Shown in pieces: positions 17,259-25,408 of a stretch of DNA of 64,000 nt. Position numbers and translations under genes: made by a program. The DNA is taken from positions 1,364,001 through 1,428,000 of the forward strand of contig NZ_LR027382.1 in NCBI RefSeq assembly GCF_900604385.1. The letters run 5' to 3'. The notes beneath the pieces are model-generated. The model did not search any database. It was not told where the DNA came from and worked only from the letters and a program-made list of their open reading frames with translations. Position 1 is the first letter of the stretch, and each line of letters begins with the position of its first letter. The stretch comes from Alistipes megaguti. Lineage in GTDB: Bacteria; Bacteroidota; Bacteroidia; Bacteroidales; Rikenellaceae.

Positions 17259-18344
17259 TTAGAGTTCGCTCTCCTTCAGACGTTCGGCGTTCTCGGCCAC
17301 GATCAGGTGGTCGATGCAGTCCTGGATGTCGCCGTCCATGAAGGCCGCCAGGTTGTAGATCGTGTAGTTGATGCGGTGGTCGGTGATCCGGCCCTGGGGA
17401 TAGTTGTAGGTTCGGATCTTGGCCGAGCGGTCACCCGTCGAGACCATGGTCTTGCGTTTCGAGGCGATCTCGTCGAGGTATTTCGAGTATTCGAGGTTGA
17501 AGACGCGCGTGCGCAGCTCCTCGAAGGCCTTGTCAAAGTTTTTGAGCTGTGATTTCTGATCCTGGCACTGCACGACGATACCCGTCGGGATGTGGGTCAG
17601 GCGGATGGCCGAATAGGTCGTGTTGACCGACTGTCCGCCGGGGCCCGAGGCGCAGAAGATATCCTTGCGGATGTCGTTCATCGAGATCTCGACGTCGAAC
17701 TCCTCGGCTTCGGGCAGCACGGCCACCGAAGCGGCCGACGTGTGGACGCGTCCCTGCGTTTCGGTCTGCGGCACGCGCTGCACGCGGTGGACGCCCGATT
17801 CGTACTTGAGCGTACCGTAGACGTTCTGTCCCGTGACCTTCATGACGACCTCCTTGTATCCGCCGGCGGCACCCTCGGAGGCCGAGGTGATCTCGTACTT
17901 CCACCCCTTCGACTCGATGTACTTCGTATACATGCGCAGCAGGTCGCCGGCGAAGAGGGCGGCCTCGTCGCCACCCGTACCGCCGCGGATCTCCATGATG
18001 GCGTTTTTCGAGTCCTGCGGATCCTTCGGGATCAGGAGCAGCTTGATCTCCTCCTCGAGCTGGGTGATCTGCGGTTCGAGTTCGGTGATCATTTCGCGGG
18101 CCATCTCGCGCATCTCCTCGTCCTTGTCGTTGGCGTAGGTATCCTTGGCCTCGGCCAGGTTGGCCAGAGCCGTGCGGTAACGCTCCGAGGTTTCGATGAT
18201 CGGTTCGAGCTCCTTGTACTCCTTGTTGAGCTGCACGAACTGCTTGACGTCGGCGATCACCTCGGGGTCGGTGAGTTTCTGCCCGATCTCCTCGTACTTG
18301 AGCTTCAGCCCGTCGAGGCGGGTCAATATGGAGTTGTCTGCCAT
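17259..18344 (-). CDS. prfA: Peptide chain release factor 1
   Basis: Recognises UAA and UAG stop codons and triggers peptide release. The 361-residue protein has SGPGGQSVNTT, with the GGQ loop of the peptidyl transferase centre, and RVPQTETQGRVHTSA, where PQT occupies the codon-reading tripeptide position (PxT in RF1). The start at 18344 places MADNSILTRLDGLK at the N terminus; the 50-residue upstream extension crosses the promoter and is rejected. The promoter element lies 21 bases upstream. Confidence 0.96.
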   Translation of the reverse strand: MADNSILTRLDGLKLKYEEIGQKLTDPEVIADVKQFVQLNKEYKELEPIIETSERYRTALANLAEAKDTYANDKDEEMREMAREMITELEPQITQLEEEIKLLLIPKDPQDSKNAIMEIRGGTGGDEAALFAGDLLRMYTKYIESKGWKYEITSASEGAAGGYKEVVMKVTGQNVYGTLKYESGVHRVQRVPQTETQGRVHTSAASVAVLPEAEEFDVEISMNDIRKDIFCASGPGGQSVNTTYSAIRLTHIPTGIVVQCQDQKSQLKNFDKAFEELRTRVFNLEYSKYLDEIASKRKTMVSTGDRSAKIRTYNYPQGRITDHRINYTIYNLAAFMDGDIQDCIDHLIVAENAERLKESEL

Positions 18345-18364
18345 GAATAGTTGTATTTTGGTGA

Positions 18365-18372
18365 CAAAGATA
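18365..18372 (-). promoter_or_regulatory. -7 element for prfA
   Basis: The minus strand reads TATCTTTG, with TTG (minus strand, 18392-18394) 19 bases further upstream, matching the Bacteroidetes promoter layout. Confidence 0.7.
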
Positions 18373-18413
18373 CGGAATAATCGGGAAACGGCAAGGCCCC
18401 CGTTGAAAATCAC

Positions 18414-18446
18414 GCGGCGGACATCCCGTTCGGGGGTGTCCGCCGC
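18414..18446 (-). terminator. Hairpin after the esterase-like gene
   Basis: GCGGCGGACA pairs with TGTCCGCCGC around a 13-base loop just past the stop of the hydrolase gene. The T run after it on the minus strand is short, so strength is uncertain. Confidence 0.6.
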
Positions 18447-18465
18447 ATCCGTTCGGGCCGGTCGG

Positions 18466-19344
18466 TTACTCTTCGAAGGCTTTGAGCCAGTCAAGCAGTG
18501 CCGCCTGCCACTCGGCCTTGTAGCGGAACGAGTCGCGGATGCCCCATCCGTGGCCGCCCGTGGGGTAGATGTGCATCGAGGCCTTCACGCCGTGCTCCTT
18601 CAGGGCGTTGTAGTAGCGCGTGCTGCTCACCGGCGGTACGGTGCGGTCGTCGTCCGAAAGCAGCAGCAGGGCCGGGGGTGTCTGTTGCGTCACCTGGTTT
18701 TCGAGCGAATAGCGGGCGTCGGTCTCGGCCGTGCGGTTCTCCTTGCCCACCAGCTGGTTGAATGATCCCTGATGTCCGGGATTCGCCGTGATGACCGGAT
18801 AGAAGAGCAGCGAGAAGTCCGGTCTTACGCTCCCCATCGTCGAGGTGTAGGCGGCCAGATGGCCTCCGGCCGAGAAGCCCATGATGCCGACCTTCCGGCA
18901 GACGAAGTCCTCGGCGCCGGGAACCTCGCCGCGCAGCAGCCGCAGCGCCTGTTCGGCATCCTCGAGCGGAACCTCCGGATGACCGTTCGGCAGGCGGTAC
19001 TTCAGGACGGCAGCCGTGATGCCGTTCTCCGCAAGCCAGCGGGCCACCTGGACCCCTTCGTGGTCGATGGCCAGACGCGAGTAGCCGCCGCCCGGGCAGA
19101 TCACGACGCCCAGTCCCGTCGGGGCATGGCGCGAGGTGTCGGCCGGATAGAGAAAGAGTTCGGCCGTCGAGGTGTTGGCCAGCCGGTTGGGTTCGGGCTC
19201 CTCTTCGGGGGTGGTGATCCCGTTGCTGTGGGGGGCCGAGGCGTTGTCCCAGATACGGATCGTGGCGGCCTGGCCATACTCCCGAGCCGATGCGTTGACG
19301 CTCATAAGCAGAAGTGACAGAATGGATAAAAGGGTTCGGTTCAT
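18466..19344 (-). CDS. Secreted alpha/beta hydrolase, acetyl-esterase-like
   Basis: Protein of 292 residues with a signal peptide (1 to about 20, ending NASA). The fold markers are the oxyanion-hole VICPGGGYSRLAIDHEG, the nucleophile elbow GFSAGGHLAAY, the acidic SDDDRTVPP and the catalytic histidine in TGGHGWGIR. This set is typical of esterases acting on acetylated plant xylans or similar carbohydrate esters. No polysaccharide-utilisation genes are adjacent, so the natural substrate is open. The start at 19344 is chosen because it begins a clean signal peptide. It lies downstream of leuS after a terminator. Confidence 0.85.
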   Translation of the reverse strand: MNRTLLSILSLLLMSVNASAREYGQAATIRIWDNASAPHSNGITTPEEEPEPNRLANTSTAELFLYPADTSRHAPTGLGVVICPGGGYSRLAIDHEGVQVARWLAENGITAAVLKYRLPNGHPEVPLEDAEQALRLLRGEVPGAEDFVCRKVGIMGFSAGGHLAAYTSTMGSVRPDFSLLFYPVITANPGHQGSFNQLVGKENRTAETDARYSLENQVTQQTPPALLLLSDDDRTVPPVSSTRYYNALKEHGVKASMHIYPTGGHGWGIRDSFRYKAEWQAALLDWLKAFEE

Positions 19345-19370
19345 GGTTTCCGGTTTTGGGGGTTTCGGGT

Positions 19371-19402
19371 GGAAAAGAGTCCCGGGCGTGGCCGGGACTC
19401 TC
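19371..19402 (-). terminator. Terminator after leuS
   Basis: GAGTCCCGG and CCGGGACTC form a 9-bp stem with a 6-base loop. On the minus strand it is followed by TTTTCC, fitting intrinsic termination of leuS. Confidence 0.8.
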
Positions 19403-19457
19403 TCTCTTGGCGGTTCGTCGGAGCTGATCGGGGTGTGGGCGGTTCGGTTGCCCCGGG

Positions 19458-22214
19458 TCAGATGACGATGTTGATGATCTTGCCCGGAACGACGATCACC
19501 TTCTTCGGGGTCTTGCCCTCGATCCACTTCTGGGCCTCGGGGGCTGTGACGACGTCGGCCTGAATCTCGGCCGGGGTCATCGACGTGGCGTACTCCTTCT
19601 TGAAGCGCAGCTTGCCGTTGACCGATACCGGGTATTCGAACGAGCTCTGTACGAGGTGTTTTTCGTCATAGGTCGGGTATTGTGCATCGCATACCGAGCC
19701 GCTCTTTCCGAGGGCCTCCCAGAGCTCCTCGGCGATGTGCGGGGCGAAGGGGGCGATCAGCACCACGAGCGGTTCGAGGATTGCCCGTTTCGAGCAGTCG
19801 CCCAGTTCGTTGAGGCAGATCATGAAGGCGGCCACCGAGGTGTTGAACGAGAAGTTTTCGATATCCTCGCTCACCTTTTTGATCGTCTTGTGCAGCGTGC
19901 GCAGCTCCTTTTCGGTGGGCTGTTCGTCCGAAACGCTGAACGCTCCGTCGCGGTTGTAGAAGAGCCGCCAGAAGCGGCGCAGGAACTTGTGAACACCGTC
20001 GATGCCGTTCGTGTCCCAGGGTTTCGACTGCTCGAGCGGTCCGAGGAACATCTCGTACATGCGCAGCGTGTCGGCGCCGTAGGTGTCGACGATGTAGTCG
20101 GGGTTGACGACGTTGTACATCGACTTCGACATCTTCTCGATGGCCCAGCCGCAGACATACTTGCCCTCCTCGAGGATGAACTCCGCATCGCGGAACTCCG
20201 GACGCCACGCCCGGAAGGCGTCGAGGTCGAGCAGGTCGTTGCGGACGATGTTCACGTCGACGTGGATCTCCTGCGTCTCGTACTGGTCGCGCAGCCCGAG
20301 CGAGACGAACTTGTTGGTGCCGACGACGCGGTAGACGAAGTTCGACCGGCCCTGGATCATGCCCTGGTTGACGAGCTTCCTGAAGGGCTCCTCCTCGCAG
20401 ACGTAGCCCAGGTCGTAGAGGAACATGTTCCAGAAACGCGAGTACATGAGGTGACCCGTGGCGTGCTCGATGCCGCCGACGTAGAGGTCGACGTTGCGCC
20501 AGTACTCGTCGGGCTCCCGGCCCACGAGTGCTTGTTCGTTGTGCGGGTCCATGTAGCGCAGGTAGTAGGCCGACGATCCGGCGAAGCCCGGCATGGTCGA
20601 CAGCTCATAGGGGTAACCCTCCGGAGTCTGCCACCCCTTGACGCGGGCCAGCGGCGGTTCGCCCTGCTCCGTGGGGCCGAAGTTCTCGATCGGCGGCAGT
20701 TCGAGCGGCAGCTTGTCCATCGGCAGCGGATAAGCCGTGTCGTCCTTGTAGTAGATCGGGAAGGGCTCGCCCCAGTAGCGCTGGCGCGAGAAGATGGCGT
20801 CGCGCAGGCGGTAGTTGACCAGGCGTTTGCCCAGACCGCGGCGCTCGACCTCGCGGAACATCACCTGAATGGCCTCCTTGACATCCATGCCGTTGAGGAA
20901 GTCCGAGTTGATCATCCGTCCCGACTTGGCGTCGTAGGACTCCTTTTCGACGTCGCCGCCCTCGACCACCGGCGTGATCTCCAGCCCGAAGTGGCGGGCA
21001 AAGGCCCAGTCGCGCGAGTCGTGGGCCGGAACGGCCATGATGGCGCCCGTCCCGTAGCCGGCCAGCACGTAGTCCGAGATGTAGATCGGAATGGCGCGCC
21101 CCGTGAAGGGGTTGACGGCATAGGAGCCCGTCGCCACGCCGCTCACGCGTTTCGTGTCGGCGATGCGGTCACGCTCCGAGCGCTTCTTCGTCTCCTGGAG
21201 ATAGGCCTCGACGGCAGTACGGTTCTCCGGGGTGGTCAGCTCGCCGACCCACTCGTGCTCGGGGGCGATGACCATGAACGTCACGCCGAAGATCGTATCG
21301 GGGCGCGTCGTGAAGATCTCCAGCTTCTTCTCTGAACCCTGGATGTCGAAGAAGACCTGCGCACCCTCCGACCGTCCGATCCAGTTGCGCTGGATCTCCT
21401 TGAGCGAATCGCTCCACTCGAGCCGGTCCAGCCCGTCAAGCATCCGCTGGGCATAGGCCGTCACGCGCAGCAGCCACTGCTTCATGCGCTTCTGCTCGAC
21501 CGGATAGCCGCCGCGCACCGACAGTCCGTCGTGCACCTCGTCGTTGGCCAGTACGGTGCCCAGTTTCGGGCACCAGTTGACCATCGTGTCGGCGCGGAAG
21601 GCGAGGCGGTAGTTCTGCAGGACCTGTTCGCGGCGCTTCTCGTCCCACGCGTTCCACTCGTCGGCCGTGAAGTGCAGCTCCTGCGTCGAGGCGGCGTCGA
21701 TCCCCTCGGTGCCGCTCTTTGCGAAGGCGGCCGTGAGCTCCTCGATGGGACGGGCCTGCTGGCGCTTGCGGTCGTAGTAGTGGGAGAACATCTCGAGGAA
21801 GGCCCACTGCGTCCACTTGTAGTAGGCGGGGTCGCACGTGCGCACCTCGCGGTCCCAGTCGAACGAGAAGCCGATCTTGTCCAGCTGCTCGCGATAGCGG
21901 GCGATGTTCTGTTCGGTGGTGACGGCCGGATGCTGGCCCGTCTGGATGGCATACTGCTCGGCCGGAAGTCCGAAGGCGTCGTAACCCATCGGGTGCAGGA
22001 CGTTGAAACCCTTCAGCCGTTTGTAGCGTGCGTAGATGTCCGAGGCGATGTAGCCCAGCGGGTGCCCGACGTGAAGTCCCGCCCCCGAGGGGTAGGGGAA
22101 CATGTCCAACACGTAGAATTTCGGACGCGAGGGGTCCGTCTCCACCTTGTAGGTCTTCCGTTCGCGCCAGCGCTGCTGCCACTTTGGCTCGATCTCCTTG
22201 AAATTGTACTCCAT
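19458..22214 (-). CDS. leuS: Leucyl-tRNA synthetase
   Basis: Class I synthetase of 918 residues. HVGHPLGY is the HIGH-type motif near residue 50 and EKMSKSMYNVVNPD the KMSKS loop; between them lies the CP1 editing domain (about 220-430) with TRPDTIFGVTFMVIAPEHE. A C-terminal anticodon domain ends in a hydrophobic strand. The length is within the bacterial LeuRS range. The start follows a TATTTTTG promoter element. No T-box or leader peptide was seen. Confidence 0.97.
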   Translation of the reverse strand: MEYNFKEIEPKWQQRWRERKTYKVETDPSRPKFYVLDMFPYPSGAGLHVGHPLGYIASDIYARYKRLKGFNVLHPMGYDAFGLPAEQYAIQTGQHPAVTTEQNIARYREQLDKIGFSFDWDREVRTCDPAYYKWTQWAFLEMFSHYYDRKRQQARPIEELTAAFAKSGTEGIDAASTQELHFTADEWNAWDEKRREQVLQNYRLAFRADTMVNWCPKLGTVLANDEVHDGLSVRGGYPVEQKRMKQWLLRVTAYAQRMLDGLDRLEWSDSLKEIQRNWIGRSEGAQVFFDIQGSEKKLEIFTTRPDTIFGVTFMVIAPEHEWVGELTTPENRTAVEAYLQETKKRSERDRIADTKRVSGVATGSYAVNPFTGRAIPIYISDYVLAGYGTGAIMAVPAHDSRDWAFARHFGLEITPVVEGGDVEKESYDAKSGRMINSDFLNGMDVKEAIQVMFREVERRGLGKRLVNYRLRDAIFSRQRYWGEPFPIYYKDDTAYPLPMDKLPLELPPIENFGPTEQGEPPLARVKGWQTPEGYPYELSTMPGFAGSSAYYLRYMDPHNEQALVGREPDEYWRNVDLYVGGIEHATGHLMYSRFWNMFLYDLGYVCEEEPFRKLVNQGMIQGRSNFVYRVVGTNKFVSLGLRDQYETQEIHVDVNIVRNDLLDLDAFRAWRPEFRDAEFILEEGKYVCGWAIEKMSKSMYNVVNPDYIVDTYGADTLRMYEMFLGPLEQSKPWDTNGIDGVHKFLRRFWRLFYNRDGAFSVSDEQPTEKELRTLHKTIKKVSEDIENFSFNTSVAAFMICLNELGDCSKRAILEPLVVLIAPFAPHIAEELWEALGKSGSVCDAQYPTYDEKHLVQSSFEYPVSVNGKLRFKKEYATSMTPAEIQADVVTAPEAQKWIEGKTPKKVIVVPGKIINIVI

Positions 22215-22245
22215 ATCTTGTCGGATCTATTTTCGGATTTTCCGA

Positions 22246-22253
22246 CAAAAATA
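22246..22253 (-). promoter_or_regulatory. -7 element for leuS
   Basis: The minus strand reads TATTTTTG, an exact TAnnTTTG match, 32 bases upstream of the leuS start. Confidence 0.6.
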
Positions 22254-22452
22254 CGAAAAGTTTTTCAGATTGAACCCTTTTTGGGAATTCTTTGCATGGA
22301 CGGGGTTGTGTGCGGCGGTTTGTTCTGCCGTGCGGGGCCGGCTCCCGGTCCGGATCTGCCGGATCCGTCGGATCGGCGGGCAGCGCGGTGCGGCTGTAAC
22401 GGTTTTTTTGCAGTCGGGCTGCCCGGACCGGTGGGGCGATACGGCCGCCCGC

Positions 22453-23169
22453 TCAGTTGTTGCCGGAAGTGTCGCCCGAGTCCTCCGCGCCGGTCGTTTC
22501 GTCGCTTTCGTAGTGCGGCACGACGTACATCGCGTAGGCCTCGCCGCGTCCCAATGTATAGAGAAGATCGCTGCCCTTCCAGACGGCGGCGTGGCGGCTG
22601 CTGCCGAAGAGCGTCCCGGCCGTGAAGAGATCGTCGCCCCAGGCCGCCACGGCGTAGGGCATGCTGCCCGAGGAGGTGCCGTCCGAAAGGGTGTAGAGCT
22701 GTGTGCCGTTCTTCCAGACGACAGCCTCCTCGCCCTTCGATCCGGCGGCATAGAGCGTCCCGCCCGCCAGGAAGAGCCCCCGGACATCGCCCGGTGTGGT
22801 GCCGTCGGTCAGCGTTTCGTAGGCGTCGCCGTTCAGCCAGATCTGCCCGACCTGCTGCGTGCCGCCCGTCAGCAGATTTCCGGCCGCATAGAGGTCTGAT
22901 CCTGCGAGCAGCAGCGTTCGGGCCTGCGACGAGGCCGGAGTGACCGAATAGGTGTACAGCACCGAGCCGTTTTTCCAGACGGTGGCTGCAGCCTTCGAGT
23001 CGACCCGTTTGTAGCCGGCCGTGTAGATGTCGTAGGAGGTCGGTTGCGGAGCCGGAGGGGTCGGAGTCGGGTTCGGAGTGCCGGCGTTCGAATCGTCCGA
23101 ACTGCAAGCCGTGCCGCAAAGCAGAAGCGCCAGCAGCGGGGTGAAGAGTGTGAGCATGGTCTGTTTCAT
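22453..23169 (-). CDS. Lipoprotein with four propeller-like repeats, function unknown
   Basis: Protein of 238 residues. The signal peptide ends in the lipobox LLLCGTAC, followed by SSDDSN and a Pro-Thr linker, typical of Bacteroidales surface lipoproteins. Four repeats of about 36 residues follow, each with a VWKNG-type strand, LYTL, a Gly/Ser-rich turn and an AGxxLYAAG strand. Such repeats are found in beta-propeller-like lipoproteins with no known activity. The start at 23169 begins the signal peptide. No clear promoter was found, and it may be read through from the leucine-rich-repeat gene upstream only if the terminator at 23311-23337 leaks. Confidence 0.82.
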   Translation of the reverse strand: MKQTMLTLFTPLLALLLCGTACSSDDSNAGTPNPTPTPPAPQPTSYDIYTAGYKRVDSKAAATVWKNGSVLYTYSVTPASSQARTLLLAGSDLYAAGNLLTGGTQQVGQIWLNGDAYETLTDGTTPGDVRGLFLAGGTLYAAGSKGEEAVVWKNGTQLYTLSDGTSSGSMPYAVAAWGDDLFTAGTLFGSSRHAAVWKGSDLLYTLGRGEAYAMYVVPHYESDETTGAEDSGDTSGNN

Positions 23170-23310
23170 CGTTTTGTCGCAATTGGTTTCCGGTCGTGGT
23201 TCCGGTGAGGGGCGTTCGGCCCCGCACTCCCGGGCAAGGGAGCAAAGTCCGTGCCGACCCTCTTTTCCGGCTGCGGATGTCGGGCGAAGAGCGGGCGGCA
23301 ATCGTAAACG

Positions 23311-23337
23311 TAAAAAAACGCAGCCGGATGGCTGCGT
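23311..23337 (-). terminator. Terminator after the leucine-rich-repeat gene
   Basis: ACGCAGCC and GGCTGCGT pair around a 4-base loop, and the minus strand continues with a run of seven T. It lies 52 bases past the stop at 23389. Confidence 0.85.
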
Positions 23338-23388
23338 CGCGGATCGGTCTGTCGGATCGGTCGTAGGTGTATCGGATCGGGATTCGGA

Positions 23389-24098
23389 CTATTCGTAAAT
23401 GATTCGGGTCGTTTCGGGGACCGATATCAGCATATTGGCATCCTTGTGTGCCTGTAGCATGCGCAACTCTTTCAGCGAGGTCATCTGGATGGCGAAGAGT
23501 TGTGTAAGTTTCGGGTTCTTCGTTACGTCGAGCGTCTCGATCTGGTTGGTGAAGTTCGGCATCATGTTGATGTAGAGGAGTTCGAGTTCCGGGTTGTGGC
23601 CTACGTCGAGGGCTGTGAGCCGGTTGCCCTGCACGAAGAGAGACCGCAGTTTCGGATTGTGGGACAGGTCGATCGACGTCAGGGCGTTGTTGTTGCAGTT
23701 GAGGGTCTCCAACTCGGGGAGACAGCTCACGTCGAGCGCTGTCAGTTTTCCGTACATCAGGGCCAGGTCTTTCAGCCGGGTGTTGCGGCTCAAATCGATC
23801 GATGTGAAATCGCACATGGTGCAGGAGAGCTTCTCCAGCCCGGTGAAATACTCGATTCCGGCCAGCGAGTTGATGCCCGAGAGTGTTTTGTCCGTGTTGG
23901 CGTCGAGGGTCAACTCTTTCACCGAGGCGGCTTCGTCGGTCGTGAACACTCCGTCGCCGTTGGTGTCGTACTGGCTCGCACAATAGTTTTCGAAAACCGT
24001 GTTTTCGAACGTTACGGGTTGAGGGTCAGCGTCTCCCCCCCCCTGTCGCACCCTGTGGCCAGCACGGCCAGGGATAGCAGTAAGATTGTGTTTTTCAT
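23389..24098 (-). pseudogene. Leucine-rich-repeat lipoprotein, frame broken at a nine-base G tract (phase-variable or frameshifted)
   Basis: The ATG at 24098 starts a lipoprotein signal peptide (MKNTILLLSLAVLATGC), but its frame runs into a stop 28 codons later. The body, on a different frame, has an EF-hand-like DTNGDGVFTTDEA and then about seven 21-residue leucine-rich repeats of the L-x-x-L-x-C/D-x-N-x-L-x-x-L-D type, ending at 23389. The two frames meet at a run of nine C on the plus strand (24035-24043). One more base, or two fewer, joins them into about a 236-residue lipoprotein reading CDRGGGDADPQPVT. The promoter and terminator are intact. Either an off-phase switch or a sequencing error would explain it. 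Confidence 0.85.
24035..24043. repeat. Poly-C/G tract of nine at the frameshift point
   Basis: Nine consecutive C on the plus strand (G in the gene sense), 18 codons after the start of the lipoprotein and directly after its lipobox cysteine. Confidence 0.95.
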
Positions 24099-24152
24099 GA
24101 AGTTGAGCTATTAGGGTTTTCTTTGCGGATGTGTCGGAGTGTTTGTTGTTGA

Positions 24153-24160
24153 CAAATATA
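24153..24160 (-). promoter_or_regulatory. -7 element for the leucine-rich-repeat lipoprotein
   Basis: The minus strand reads TATATTTG, an exact match, 55 bases upstream of the lipoprotein ATG at 24098. It supports that start rather than the longer frame from 24315. Confidence 0.65.
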
Positions 24161-24419
24161 GGTTTTTCGGCTGGATTCTGCAAGATTTCCGGCGGTTTGG
24201 TTGCGGATGGCGTGTGATTTCCCCGGTTTGCCGGGCTCTGTTCACGGGATTTCGCGCGCAGCGTATAAGCGGATGATGAACAGGGGATTATGGGAATGTG
24301 TATAAGTAATTTCATATAGTTTTATAAAAACGATCAGTAAAAAGAATTGCAAAAGGCGCAAATTCCTGAAAAAAGGCCAAAAAAGATGGGCTTATATATT
24401 GTATTTCCAAAAAAATGCG

Positions 24420-24427
24420 TACCTTTG
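24420..24427 (+). promoter_or_regulatory. Promoter of the str/S10 ribosomal operon
   Basis: TACCTTTG with TTG at 24399-24401, 18 bases upstream. The spacing to the rpsL start is 58 bases, leaving a leader of about 50. The region before it (24280-24420) is AT-rich, a common setting for strong promoters. Confidence 0.75.
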
Positions 24428-24485
24428 CAGTCCATTTTGGACAATGGAGATAGAATTTTTTAACCATTAAAGGACAGTTTTTACA

Positions 24486-24866
<381 letters not shown>

Positions 24867-24916
24867 TCCCCCGAAACTCTCACTTGAGAAAAAATCTTTA
24901 GACAACATTTATAGCA

Positions 24917-25393
24917 ATGAGAAAAGCTAAGCCAAGAAAGCGAATTCTACTTCCGGATCCGAAGTTCGGAGACGTGGCCGTGACCCGTTTCGTGAACAAC
25001 CTCATGCTGGATGGTAAGAAGAGTATTGCCTACACGATTTTCTACGACTCGCTCGAAATCGTCGGCAAGAAGATGAAGGATGCTGATAAATCTCCGCTGG
25101 AAATCTGGAAACAGGCCCTGGAGAACATCACGCCCCAAGTCGAAGTGAAATCGAAGCGTATCGGTGGCGCAACGTTCCAGGTTCCTATGGAGGTTCGTCC
25201 GGAGCGCAAGATTTCTATTTCCATGAAAAACCTTGTCCTCTATTCCCGCAAGCGCGCCGGCAAGACGATGGCTGATAAGCTCGCAGCAGAGATCATGGAC
25301 GCCTACAACCAGCAGGGTGCCGCCTTCAAACGCAAGGAGGAGATGCACCGCATGGCCGAGGCCAACAAGGCATTCGCTCACTTCAGATTCTAA
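24917..25393 (+). CDS. rpsG: Ribosomal protein S7
   Basis: Protein of 158 residues that nucleates assembly of the 30S head. It begins MRKAKPRKR and carries the conserved VNNLMLDGKKS and RRIGGATFQVP-like (KRIGGATFQVP) segments, ending in an arginine-poor AHFRF tail. In E. coli S7 represses its own operon; no equivalent leader is evident here. fusA follows after 15 bases. Confidence 0.99.
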   Translation: MRKAKPRKRILLPDPKFGDVAVTRFVNNLMLDGKKSIAYTIFYDSLEIVGKKMKDADKSPLEIWKQALENITPQVEVKSKRIGGATFQVPMEVRPERKISISMKNLVLYSRKRAGKTMADKLAAEIMDAYNQQGAAFKRKEEMHRMAEANKAFAHFRF

Positions 25394-25408
25394 ACAAGGT
25401 AATCAGAA

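Noticed and set aside
24099..24315. N-terminal part of the 308-codon frame from 24315 for the LRR protein
   Set aside because: It has no signal peptide and covers the promoter element at 24153-24160. The lipoprotein start in the neighbouring frame is far more convincing.
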